A stretch of 64,000 nucleotides of DNA from NCBI RefSeq assembly GCF_900107935.1, contig NZ_FNVG01000025.1, forward strand, positions 1-64,000, given 5' to 3'. The translations under genes and the position numbers were made by a program. The stretch is from Vibrio hangzhouensis (GTDB lineage Bacteria; Pseudomonadota; Gammaproteobacteria; Enterobacterales; Vibrionaceae). A model generated the notes under the pieces. The model had not been told where the DNA came from. It saw only the letters and a list, made by a program, of their open reading frames with translations, and searched no databases. Positions 8,780 through 16,513 of the stretch are shown in pieces (positions within the stretch are counted from its first letter, which is position 1; each line of letters opens with the position of its first letter).

Positions 8780-8800
8780 TTAAAGAACTTCGTTCTTTAA
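8780..8800. terminator. Perfect short hairpin between the lambda P-like gene and the HD-GYP gene
   Basis: TTAAAGAAC-ttc-GTTCTTTAA is a 21-bp stem-loop with 9-bp arms. It lies 67 bp beyond the lambda P-like stop codon and about 38 bp upstream of the HD-GYP start. The T-run after it is poor, so it may be a weak terminator of the replication-gene pair or a protein-binding palindrome for the HD-GYP promoter. Confidence 0.4.
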
Positions 8801-8866
8801 TTCACCTAATTATTAGTAAAATGTGACCAGTTAACATAATTATTAATTGTGAGTTGTCGCCAAACG

Positions 8867-9637
8867 TTATTGCTCGGTCTGGCGATTCTTTAATATGGCG
8901 TCAATACGAGGATCCAGCGTTTTACCGTGCTTTTGCTCAAACTCTTCCCGCTTTAAATCCACTAAATTTTTCACGGAATGTTGAGCAATTCCCTTCGGAA
9001 GTTCGGTGACCAGCTTACCCTTCTCCTGCAAGCTCATTGCTTCCCGATAAAACTCTTTAAAGCGACGAACTATGATAGATTGTGGCAGACGGCGCAGCTC
9101 ATAACCTTTGTTCTGCATGATCCACTTTTCCAGCTGATTTTGAGGTTCTTTGTTGATCACCCGGTTCATGGCTTCCAAAGATTCAGATTCAGTCAGTTGA
9201 TTTTTCAACAGCGCAAGTTCGCCCATTATCGGTGGCCACTTCTCACCCGCTTGCAATCGCTCCCGGCAATGCTGGATAACGCGCATCAGTTCAGCTTCCG
9301 TCAGGCTATCCGCAAAATCCAGAAAGCGCCCCGTTGGTCTGCGACCGTAGGATTTTATCCAGGTCGACTCATAAATACTTAACAAGGTGCCGAAGATGTA
9401 GTTGCACCAGTCACTGGGCTGCCGTTCTGACTCGGATTCACTGTTGACCAGTTGCTGTGAAGAAGTAGCTGGAGCAACCTGAGTTGAGCTTATTTCGTTC
9501 TCCGGTTCTACCTTTGCCGCTACGGCACGGTCTTGCGAGGCTTTGAGATGGTCGAGATTGCCGTTTACACCCATTTCTCTCAGCTTTTTCTCCATTGCAC
9601 CAAAGTCCAGATTTTTGGGTTTGTTGCCGTTACTCAT
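8867..9637 (-). CDS. Lambda P-like replication protein (putative helicase-loader type)
   Basis: This 256-residue soluble protein has no membrane segment or signal. The N-terminal 80 residues are low-complexity and rich in Glu/Ser/Gln. Residues about 80-150 (WCNYIFGTLLSIYESTWIKS, then SLTEAELMRVIQHCRERL and KWPPIMGELALL) resemble phage lambda replication protein P, which recruits the host helicase DnaB: a W-containing helical start, a helix around 'EAEL..VI..CR', and the 'PP..GE' loop corresponding to lambda 'PFLPSPGQF'. It lies 30 bp downstream of a DnaT/lambda O-like gene, reproducing the O-then-P order of lambdoid phages. No other phage genes are nearby, so a domesticated pair is possible. 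Family assignment is by eye. Confidence 0.6.
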   Translation of the reverse strand: MSNGNKPKNLDFGAMEKKLREMGVNGNLDHLKASQDRAVAAKVEPENEISSTQVAPATSSQQLVNSESESERQPSDWCNYIFGTLLSIYESTWIKSYGRRPTGRFLDFADSLTEAELMRVIQHCRERLQAGEKWPPIMGELALLKNQLTESESLEAMNRVINKEPQNQLEKWIMQNKGYELRRLPQSIIVRRFKEFYREAMSLQEKGKLVTELPKGIAQHSVKNLVDLKREEFEQKHGKTLDPRIDAILKNRQTEQ

Positions 9638-9667
9638 ATTTGTTACCTATTTCAGCGACACACAGTG

Positions 9668-10618
9668 TTAAAAGTTCGGATTCTTACCTTGTCCACGTAA
9701 ATACTCCCTGAATTCTTCTGAAGGGCTGACATCTGCCGATTTACTGCTGCTTTGGTAAGACTGGCGTCTTCTCTCTTCCGCTTGTTTGCGGCGATCTTCA
9801 GCCTGCTTTTCGTTTACGATCCAAAGTCTTAGTTTATTCAACATTTGCGTGACATTGGTGTACTCGTTAGCCCGTGCTTTGTAGTAAACCACAAACTTTT
9901 CCCAAAATAAGTTTGGGTCGATTTTCAGCCGGGAAAAAGCAATGGTTTGGGCTGCCCAGTCCGGTATTTCAAATTCGTTCAGCTCATGAGTAGACAGATA
10001 CTGGCTGCTGGTTGAAGCATTGCCATCCTGAGCCGAGGTGGATACCACTTTGGACTCTTTACGATAACCCGGCTGCTCGCCGATGACTGCTTGTAGACTC
10101 CCAGAGCGTTTTGCATACTCCAGCCAGTCCTCCAGTTGTCGTGCCAGACGTGTGATGTTGGTAGTATTGGTACCATTCTCACGCACGAAATTTTGCCAGA
10201 CGGTGTTACGACTGGCTGGCGGAACTTTGTATATGTCAAATGAAGGGACAGACCACCCGGGTGCACTGGACTGCTGTAATGTGGTGACACGTGAAGGCTG
10301 ACTAGCCGGCGCTGGACGGTTGGTTGTCTCAATCACGGGTAAGCGATGGCCTTCAGATAGCATGAGTCGGAAGTGATGGATCTGCTCCCGCCCTCTGGAT
10401 TCTACGTGTCCCTTTTCAACTAACCCTTTGCTGGCCAAGGATGTCAGTAAATCCGCCAACGCAAATTCACCTAATAAACACTCTTTCGCAATCTCTGCAA
10501 GTGCAATGGCCACCGAACCATCATTGCCCGACAGATCCGCCAACTTCAATAATACTAACTTCTCACTGGCGTTGAGATCAGTCTGTTGCCAGGCAACATG
10601 GGTAAATTTTGCACTCAC
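9668..10618 (-). CDS. DnaT-like / lambda O-like replication protein
   Basis: With the GTG start at 10618 the protein has 316 residues. An in-frame ATG 27 nt upstream is possible, but the GTG follows a clean AGGAG at 10626-10630. Residues 1-90 look like a winged-helix DNA-binding domain (LNASEKLVLLKLADL, then IAKECLLG). Two copies of a DnaT-type motif follow: about 140-185 (VPPASRNTVWQNFVRENG, then LARQLEDWLEYAKRSG) and about 215-270 (IPDWAAQTIAFSRLKI, then YYKARANEY and MLNKLRLWIVNEKQ). A basic, Gln/Arg-rich linker and the tail EEFREYLRGQGKNPNF end it. DnaT helps assemble the primosome at stalled forks in E. coli. Position directly upstream of a lambda P-like gene suggests a two-gene replication module. 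Confidence 0.65.
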   Translation of the reverse strand: MSAKFTHVAWQQTDLNASEKLVLLKLADLSGNDGSVAIALAEIAKECLLGEFALADLLTSLASKGLVEKGHVESRGREQIHHFRLMLSEGHRLPVIETTNRPAPASQPSRVTTLQQSSAPGWSVPSFDIYKVPPASRNTVWQNFVRENGTNTTNITRLARQLEDWLEYAKRSGSLQAVIGEQPGYRKESKVVSTSAQDGNASTSSQYLSTHELNEFEIPDWAAQTIAFSRLKIDPNLFWEKFVVYYKARANEYTNVTQMLNKLRLWIVNEKQAEDRRKQAEERRRQSYQSSSKSADVSPSEEFREYLRGQGKNPNF

Positions 10619-10819
10619 AGTAATTCTCCTATCTGTTATGTCCAAGTCAGCTCATTGCTCATTCTGAGAACACTTGGGCATACCTAGATTCTAGCGCTTC
10701 ACATGTTGATAAACAAACAGTGAAACCGCTGAGTTTGATATTAATTGCCTATTGGTGAATTGCAAAAGACAACCTTTTCGGGAATTAACGCGGAACCCTT
10801 GGCAATGAATTACCGGGCC

Positions 10820-11623
10820 TCATTTCATGTCTTTCATTTGCGACAATACCAGCGTCTCAATCTGCTCTGACATGAAACGCAAAGCGCTGGACAGCTCATC
10901 ATCAGATTTGGGAGACAATAGTTTGCAGAGAGACGCTTCAAACTCCACAGGAAGGTGCTGACAGTGCTGCAGCGCGAACGATAACAAACGTTTTTCGCCC
11001 GGATGAGGCAGCTCATTGACAGCGAACAAAACATCAAAATAACTGGCTAAGTAGGCGGTGATACGGTGTTGCACACTCACTCTGTCACCTCGTTGTACGG
11101 CCTTGTTAATTTGGTCCGGATAAGCAGGGATAACACTCAGCAGTAAAGGCAGATTCTTATCAATGATACTCTGGCGTAGAATAGACGGATAAACCACTCT
11201 GTATTTTTGCTGCAATTGACTGATACATTCGCCACGCTCATACAACACCTTAGCGTTCAATAAGCTAAACCAGAAGCAGGTACTGTAGCCAACTGTCGCC
11301 TGCCCTTGCCTTACCGTCGCATCAATACCCTGAGCAAACTCATCCATTTGACGGTAAATCAGCTCAACAACAGTACCATCATTTAGCACAAAGTCATCTT
11401 CTTCTTCCCAGAACCGATTGGCCAGCTCCAGGTAGGCGCAATGTTCGCTGATGATCTGTTTACGTACCTGTCGGCTAATCGGAGACTCACAATAGATATA
11501 CAAATCAAAATCGGACAACGCATCGTTTGAATCACTGGCACGCGAGCCTCCCAATACCACCGCTAGCACCTCTGGTAACTGTCCAAACGCCTCGGTAAGA
11601 CTGTTCAACGACTGTGTAGACAT
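10820..11623 (-). CDS. Nucleotidyltransferase-domain protein of unknown target
   Basis: With the start at 11623 (preceded by GAGGT) the protein has 267 residues; the frame stays open 21 codons further upstream without a better start. Residues about 20-50 hold the nucleotidyltransferase core, VVLGGSRASDSND followed by LSDFDLYIY, which provides the GS motif and the D.D metal ligands. The third acidic residue is probably in TVVELIYRQ near 103. The C-terminal half is alpha-helical and resembles DUF4037-type domains. Such proteins transfer a nucleotide to a small molecule, protein or RNA, and the group includes aminoglycoside adenylyltransferases and MNT-type antitoxins. No HEPN partner gene is adjacent. 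It stands alone between the replication pair and the tRNA-Leu repeat array, and its role cannot be inferred. Confidence 0.7.
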   Translation of the reverse strand: MSTQSLNSLTEAFGQLPEVLAVVLGGSRASDSNDALSDFDLYIYCESPISRQVRKQIISEHCAYLELANRFWEEEDDFVLNDGTVVELIYRQMDEFAQGIDATVRQGQATVGYSTCFWFSLLNAKVLYERGECISQLQQKYRVVYPSILRQSIIDKNLPLLLSVIPAYPDQINKAVQRGDRVSVQHRITAYLASYFDVLFAVNELPHPGEKRLLSFALQHCQHLPVEFEASLCKLLSPKSDDELSSALRFMSEQIETLVLSQMKDMK

Positions 11624-11791
11624 TTTCTGACCTCGTAAATACTCCACCCTACCCGAAGAAGACCTACACAATATGTGTGCGTACACACATAATTGGCGAT
11701 TTCATTCACAGAGACGTTTATCGTTTGATATCGCTAAAGCGAACATGCCAGAAAAATAAACAAAAGAGATTTCGCAGAGTCAGAAACGACG

Positions 11792-11817
11792 AAAGGCCGC
11801 AATAAAAGCGACCTTTC
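11792..11817 (-). terminator. Hairpin at the end of the tRNA-Leu repeat transcript
   Basis: AAAGGcCGC and GCGaCCTTT form a stem with one mismatch around a short A/T loop. It lies just beyond the last 115-bp repeat in the direction of tRNA transcription. The T-run on the minus strand is weak (CGTCGTTTC), so termination efficiency is uncertain. Confidence 0.45.
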
Positions 11818-11824
11818 TAAATAA

Positions 11825-12169
11825 TGGTACCGGTGGGCGGACTGACTGAGCAGGCATTCCTGACGCCACGCGATTCTGAATTTACAAACCTTAGATACAA
11901 CAAAGCCCCGACTTTCGTCGAGGCTTTATCGTTTAAAAATGGTACCGGTGGGCGGACTGACTGAGCAGGCATTCCTGACGCCACGCGATTCTGAATTTAC
12001 AAACTTTAGATACAACAAAGCCCCGACTTTCATCGAGGCTTTATCGTTTAAATATGGTACCGGTGGGCGGACTGACTGGGCAGGCATTCCTGACGCCACG
12101 CGATTCTGAATTTACAAACTCCAGATACAACAAAGCCCCGACTTTCGTCGAGGCTTTATCGTTTAAATA
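11825..12169 (-). repeat. Three 115-bp tandem repeats, each with a copied tRNA-Leu 3' end and a hairpin
   Basis: Units start at 11825, 11940 and 12055, and the tRNA 3' end itself starts at 12170, so the period is exactly 115 bp four times running. Each unit carries, on the minus strand, the last 19 nt of the tRNA (AGTCCGCCCACCGGTACCA, including CCA). It also has a degenerate stretch resembling the tRNA anticodon and variable arms (ATTCAGAAT, GCGTGGCG) and a terminator-like hairpin GCCTCGAC-GAAA-GTCGGGGC followed by TTTG. The units differ at only a handful of positions. Apart from the hairpin at 11792-11817, nothing else is visible between the nucleotidyltransferase start (11623) and the tRNA. 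The plan closely parallels the E. coli tyrT rtT array, in which each repeat also begins with 19 nt of tRNA 3' end. Confidence 0.95.
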
Positions 12170-12254
12170 TGGTACCGGTGGGCGGACTTGAACCGCCACG
12201 CCCGAAGGCAACGGATTTTGAATCCGTCGTGTATACCAATTTCACCACACCGGC
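12170..12254 (-). tRNA. leuX: tRNA-Leu(CAA)
   Basis: The 85-nt minus-strand sequence folds as a class II tRNA. The acceptor stem is GCCGGTG/CACCGGT (first pair G-T), and the anticodon stem ACGGA/TCCGT has loop TTCAAAA, giving anticodon CAA. A long variable arm (TTGCCTTCGGGCGT) marks leucine or serine. The T-arm is GGCGG-TTCAAGT-CCGCC, followed by discriminator A and an encoded CCA end. It is the E. coli leuX type. Three degenerate 3'-end copies follow it in the same transcript direction. Confidence 0.96.
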
Positions 12255-12284
12255 ATCTTGGACTGATGTCCTTTGATGCTTGGC

Positions 12285-12312
12285 ATTATACGTAAGCATT
12301 CGGATCGCGCAA
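12285..12312 (-). promoter_or_regulatory. Promoter of tRNA-Leu(CAA)
   Basis: The minus strand shows -35 TTGCGC (12307-12312), a 16-bp spacer and a perfect -10 TATAAT (12285-12290), 30 bp upstream of the tRNA 5' end. The short spacer and strong -10 are typical of stable RNA promoters. Confidence 0.75.
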
Positions 12313-12444
12313 GAGCAAAACGCTGAATATTCTATTGTTTGCTGTTATTTTCGCCACAATGTGATGAAATGCGGACCAAGAGGCTTTCTTCACAGCGCCA
12401 TAATCGCTATCCTGTGGCCAGTTTTGATTATTGAATGATGTACT

Positions 12445-12918
12445 ATGGAAACACAATCTCTTCCCCCTGCCGGGCTATTTCGCAGGCTTGGCGCACTGTT
12501 TTATGACAGTTTAATTATTCTTGCGGTAGTCATGATGGCTGGCGGCATTGTGGTGGCCGTGCTAGAAGCGTTGGTGGCAGCCGGTCTGCTGAGCTACGCC
12601 CCTTATGCTGACGCTAGCGACTTCTTGGGTAAGCATCCGTTCTGGAGTCTGGTGTACACTGCCTATCTGGCTTTTGTGTGGATTTACTTTATCGTGTTTT
12701 TCTGGACTCGTGCTGGTCAAACTCTGGGTATGCGTGCCTGGAAAATCGAAATACAGAACCTGGAGGGGGGACGCATTACCGTCACGCAAGCCCTCATCCG
12801 TCTTGCAACGTCGGCGTTTGGGCTTTCTAACCTCTCCGTGCCTATCGACCCTAAAAAGCGGGGTTTCCACGATATCTGGGCAAAGACCCAAGTAGTTGTA
12901 CTGCCAAAGGCAAAATAA
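12445..12918 (+). CDS. RDD-family membrane protein
   Basis: This is a 157-residue inner-membrane protein. The N-terminal AGLFRRLGALFYDSLIIL carries the Arg and Asp that name the RDD family. Three hydrophobic segments follow, at about 20-45, 65-90 and in the weaker region after residue 110. The motif GQTLGMRAWKIEI in the middle is another family signature. RDD proteins are of unclear function; some have been linked to Na+/H+ exchange. The gene is monocistronic and converges on pgi across a strong bidirectional terminator. Confidence 0.85.
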   Translation: METQSLPPAGLFRRLGALFYDSLIILAVVMMAGGIVVAVLEALVAAGLLSYAPYADASDFLGKHPFWSLVYTAYLAFVWIYFIVFFWTRAGQTLGMRAWKIEIQNLEGGRITVTQALIRLATSAFGLSNLSVPIDPKKRGFHDIWAKTQVVVLPKAK

Positions 12919-12926
12919 CGGCTAAC

Positions 12927-12957
12927 AAAAAAAAGGTGCCTACTGGCACCTTTTTTT
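12927..12957. terminator. Bidirectional terminator between the RDD gene and pgi
   Basis: AAAAGGTGCC-tact-GGCACCTTTT is a G/C-rich stem flanked by eight A on the left and seven T on the right, so it can end transcripts from both converging genes. Confidence 0.92.
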
Positions 12958-12980
12958 ATTGTCATCTCACGATGGGCTCA

Positions 12981-14633
12981 TTATGCCTGAAACGCTTTAA
13001 ATGCGTTGATTAGGCCATTAGTCGAGCTGTCGTGTGAGCTTACTTCACTGTCATCTGCCAGCTCAGGAAGGATTTGGTTTGCCAGTTGCTTACCAAGCTC
13101 TACACCCCATTGATCGAAGCTGAAGATGTTCCAGATAACACCCTGAGTGAAGATCTTGTGCTCGTACATCGCGATTAGATTACCCAATGTACGTGGCGTG
13201 ATTTGCTTCACTAGGATTGAGTTAGTTGGGCGGTTGCCTTCGAAGATCTTGAATGGTACAAGGTCTTTCACTTCTTCTGCGCTCTTACCTGCCGCAGCAA
13301 ATTCTGCTTCAACTGTCTCTTTCGATTTACCGAATGCCAATGCTTCTGTCTGTGCGAAGAAGTTAGACATCAGTTTCTGGTGATGATCGCTCACCTGGTT
13401 GTGAGAAATGGCAGGAGCAATAAAGTCACAAGGGATCAGCTTAGTGCCTTGGTGGATTAGCTGATAGAAAGCATGTTGACCATTCGTGCCTGGTTCACCC
13501 CAGATGATTGGGCCAGTTTGGTAGTCAACCGCTTCACCGTTGCGATCAGTGAACTTACCGTTTGATTCCATGTTGCCTTGTTGGAAGTAAGCCGCAAAGC
13601 GGTGCATGTACTGGTCGTATGGCAGAATCGCTTCAGACTCAGCGCCGTGGAAGTTGTTGTACCAGATACCGATCAGTGCCAGAAGAACTGGGATGTTGCT
13701 TTCCAGATCTGTTTCCGCAAAGTGCTTATCCATCTCGTGCGCACCAGCAAGCAACTCGATGAAGTTGTCATAACCAACGGCCAGAATGATAGAAAGACCG
13801 ATTGCTGACCATAGTGAGTAACGACCGCCGACCCAGTCCCAGAATTCGAACATGTTGTCTGTATCGATACCAAACTCAGCAACTGCTGTCGCGTTGGTTG
13901 ATAGCGCAGCGAAGTGCTTAGCCACGTGTGCTTCATCGATAGCAGATGCCAGGAACCAATCACGAGCTGAGTGCGCGTTCGTCATTGTTTCTTGAGTTGT
14001 GAATGTCTTAGAAGCAACCAGGAACAACGTTGTTTCTGGGTTAACTTTCTTCAGCGTTTCAGCGATGTGCGTGCCATCGACGTTAGACACGAAGTGCATG
14101 TTCAGGTGGTTAGTGTAAGGACCTAACGCCTCAGTCACCATGTATGGACCAAGGTCAGAGCCACCAATACCGATGTTCACTACGTCAGTGATCGCTTTGC
14201 CAGTGTAGCCTTTCCAGTCGCCAGAGATGATACGCTCTGAGAAGCCTTTCATTTTTTCAAGAACGGCATTAACCGCAGGCATGACGTCTTCGCCATTTAC
14301 CATGATTGGCGTGTTGCTACGGTTACGTAGTGCAACGTGAAGAACAGAGCGACCTTCTGTTTGGTTGATGGTATCGCCCGCAAACATCGCCTTGATTGCG
14401 CCTTTAAGCTCAGTCTCATTAGCCAGAGCAAACAGGTTTTTCATTGTTTCGTCGTTGATTAAGTTTTTAGAGTAATCAACAAGAATGTCAGAGCCGAAGC
14501 GCGTAGAGAATTTGCCAAAACGATCAGCGTCTTGAGCAAATAGTTCTGCTAAATCCATATCTTGCGCAGACTCAAAGTGCGCAGTCAGTGCTTTCCAAGC
14601 TTCAGTTTGCGTTGGATTGATGTTTTTCAACAT
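12981..14633 (-). CDS. pgi: Glucose-6-phosphate isomerase
   Basis: The 550-residue protein matches full-length bacterial Pgi (E. coli 549). Visible signatures are the SIS-fold motif IGIGGSDLGPYM near residue 155, the PGI signature around FWDWVGGRYSLWSAIG near 270, and GVELGKQLANQILPEL near the C-terminus. It interconverts glucose-6-phosphate and fructose-6-phosphate in the cytoplasm. Start ATG with a Shine-Dalgarno-poor leader. The upstream 305 bp contain no other gene. Confidence 0.97.
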   Translation of the reverse strand: MLKNINPTQTEAWKALTAHFESAQDMDLAELFAQDADRFGKFSTRFGSDILVDYSKNLINDETMKNLFALANETELKGAIKAMFAGDTINQTEGRSVLHVALRNRSNTPIMVNGEDVMPAVNAVLEKMKGFSERIISGDWKGYTGKAITDVVNIGIGGSDLGPYMVTEALGPYTNHLNMHFVSNVDGTHIAETLKKVNPETTLFLVASKTFTTQETMTNAHSARDWFLASAIDEAHVAKHFAALSTNATAVAEFGIDTDNMFEFWDWVGGRYSLWSAIGLSIILAVGYDNFIELLAGAHEMDKHFAETDLESNIPVLLALIGIWYNNFHGAESEAILPYDQYMHRFAAYFQQGNMESNGKFTDRNGEAVDYQTGPIIWGEPGTNGQHAFYQLIHQGTKLIPCDFIAPAISHNQVSDHHQKLMSNFFAQTEALAFGKSKETVEAEFAAAGKSAEEVKDLVPFKIFEGNRPTNSILVKQITPRTLGNLIAMYEHKIFTQGVIWNIFSFDQWGVELGKQLANQILPELADDSEVSSHDSSTNGLINAFKAFQA

Positions 14634-14938
14634 GGTCTCTATCCCAATTTTTAGTCGGTTTTATTCCCATTCCCCCCAAGGAAAAGGAAACCCCAGTTTA
14701 GCGAATAATAAACAGTATATTCTAAATACAGCCTAGTAGGCTTTTCGGCACCACTAGGTGTTAAAATTTGTAGTTGGTTCACAAAGCCGTGGCTCTGATT
14801 TGGTAATAAATTTTCAGGCCCAATTATGAACCAGAGCCATTACGCTCACCTTGAGTTAGGTCACGTAACGGTTCACAATATAAACAAAATAGGTGAACAC
14901 CCTATCATTAAGCAGCACAATAATACAGAGGAGCCAGC
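14634..14938. other. Intergenic region between pgi and yjbQ with an inverted repeat
   Basis: This 305-bp divergent region should contain both promoters. I see one inverted repeat, TGGCTCTG (14790-14797) and CAGAGCCA (14832-14839), with a 34-nt spacer. No small ORF with a convincing ribosome site and no RNA gene is recognisable. Confidence 0.5.
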
Positions 14939-15361
14939 ATGTGGCAACAAAAGACATTGCATCTGAATGCAAGAAAACGCGGATTTCACCTGATCACTGA
15001 TGAAATTGAACAACAACTGCCACAAATCAAACACTACTCTGTAGGTTTACTACACCTGTTCATCCAACATACCTCGGCCAGTCTGACCTTAAATGAGAAT
15101 GCCGATCCGACTGTCAGAGCCGACATGGAAAGTCATTTTAATCGCTACGTGCCAGAAAACGCCCCATACTACAAACATACCTACGAAGGCAGCGATGACA
15201 TGCCTGCCCACATCAAAAGTTCCTTACTAGGTTCAAGTGTGACGATTCCGATCAGCAACGGTCGTTTAGCTTTGGGAACATGGCAGGGCATCTATCTGGG
15301 AGAGCACCGAGATTTTGGTGGTGAGAGAAGGGTGATTGCCACCTTACAGGGCAATGGCTAG
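14939..15361 (+). CDS. yjbQ: YjbQ/UPF0047 family protein
   Basis: This 140-residue protein fills the whole UPF0047 family length. It shows the signature LFIQHTSASLTLNENADP near residues 39-56, containing His and Ser/Thr residues of the putative active site. H.S-type motifs follow (ESHFNRYVPEN, then YKHTYEGSDDMPAHIKSSL). The family members YjbQ and its relatives have weak thiamin-phosphate-synthase-like activity in vitro, but their in vivo role is unsettled. Ribosome site GAGG precedes the ATG. It converges on alr over a shared terminator. Confidence 0.9.
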   Translation: MWQQKTLHLNARKRGFHLITDEIEQQLPQIKHYSVGLLHLFIQHTSASLTLNENADPTVRADMESHFNRYVPENAPYYKHTYEGSDDMPAHIKSSLLGSSVTIPISNGRLALGTWQGIYLGEHRDFGGERRVIATLQGNG

Positions 15362-15373
15362 ACGGCGAACAAT

Positions 15374-15403
15374 AAAAAAGAGCCCAAACCGGGCTCTTTA
15401 TTT
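15374..15403. terminator. Bidirectional terminator between yjbQ and alr
   Basis: AAAGAGCCC-aaacc-GGGCTCTTT with A and T runs on either side; it serves both converging genes. Confidence 0.9.
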
Positions 15404-16501
15404 TCAGATGTTATCGACTGGACTATAACTCATTTCCACGCGGGAAGTCAGTTTCGTCACCAACTCGTAGGCAATCGTGCCTATGTGCCTGGCGACCTCT
15501 TCAGATGGCAAGGCCTCGCCCCACAATATAGCCTCATCACCAACACGCTCGGTGGCCTCGGGTCCCAGATCGACCGTCAGCATATCCATGGAAACACGAC
15601 CAGAGATAGGCACTTTGCGGCCATTCACCAACACAGGAGTTCCATTCGGTGCGGTACGCGGGTATCCATCACCATAACCAATCGCAATCACGCCCACTTT
15701 GGTGTCACGCTGACTGGTCCAGGCTGCCCCATAGCCGACACTTTCGCCCTTTTTCACATCACGAACAGCGATCAAATGTGACTTTAGCGTCATGACAGGC
15801 TGAAAACCCATCTCCGCAGCTGTCTTATCTCCAAAGGGAGAAACGCCGTACATGATAATACCGGGACGAACCCAGTCCATGCGACTGGACTGCCATTCGA
15901 GCAGTCCCGCCGATGCCGCCATGGAACGTTCGCCATTGCACCCTTCAGTCAACGACATAAACCGTTCGATTTGCAGCTGCGTCATTGGGTTTTCCAATTC
16001 ATCGGCACAGCCAAAATGGCTCATGTAACGCAGCGGTTTTGCGACATTGTTGCAGTGATGCAAGCGTTCGACAAACTCTTGGTACTGCTCTTCACGAACA
16101 CCAAGGCGATGCATGCCACTGTCGACTTTCAGCCAGACAACTACTGGGGTTTCCAAATCTGCCTGTTCCAACGCCTCCAGCTGTTCGTAGCAATGCACGA
16201 CGGTCTGAATATTATTGGTGACCAGCACCGGTAAATCATTAGGGGAGTAAAAACCCTCAAGCAAAAGAATCGGCTTTACCACGCCGCAGGCTCTAAGCTG
16301 CAGCGCCTCTTCAATACGGGCAACGCCAAACGCATCTGCACCCAGTGCATGCTTAGCTATGTGCCTTAAGCCGTGCCCGTAGCCATTAGCCTTAACAACG
16401 GCCATGACTTTGCTTTGTGGGGCTTTTTGTTTAATACGTTGTAAATTGTGGGCAAGCGCCTCCAGGTTGATGTGCGCCGTCGCCGCCTTCATATAACTCA
16501 T
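15404..16501 (-). CDS. alr: Alanine racemase
   Basis: This 365-residue PLP enzyme makes D-alanine for peptidoglycan. The PLP-binding lysine is in AVVKANGYGHG near residue 38, and the second catalytic base (Tyr) is in ESVGYGAAWTS near 257. The fold is a TIM barrel with a C-terminal beta domain. A second ATG three codons in (MKAATAHINLE) matches the E. coli start, but the first ATG has the better ribosome site (TAGGG), so it is kept. The gene lies 12 bp after dnaB in the same direction, as in V. cholerae and E. coli. Confidence 0.95.
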   Translation of the reverse strand: MSYMKAATAHINLEALAHNLQRIKQKAPQSKVMAVVKANGYGHGLRHIAKHALGADAFGVARIEEALQLRACGVVKPILLLEGFYSPNDLPVLVTNNIQTVVHCYEQLEALEQADLETPVVVWLKVDSGMHRLGVREEQYQEFVERLHHCNNVAKPLRYMSHFGCADELENPMTQLQIERFMSLTEGCNGERSMAASAGLLEWQSSRMDWVRPGIIMYGVSPFGDKTAAEMGFQPVMTLKSHLIAVRDVKKGESVGYGAAWTSQRDTKVGVIAIGYGDGYPRTAPNGTPVLVNGRKVPISGRVSMDMLTVDLGPEATERVGDEAILWGEALPSEEVARHIGTIAYELVTKLTSRVEMSYSPVDNI

Positions 16502-16513
16502 ACGTCTGCCCTA

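Noticed and set aside
10619..10645. ATG at 10645 as the start of the DnaT-like gene
   Set aside because: The GTG at 10618 has an AGGAG at ideal distance, and the intervening codons contain that ribosome site.
11825..12169. The tRNA-end repeats as attachment sites of an integrated element
   Set aside because: Units are only 115 bp apart, with no integrase or cargo between them; they fit an rtT-like array better.
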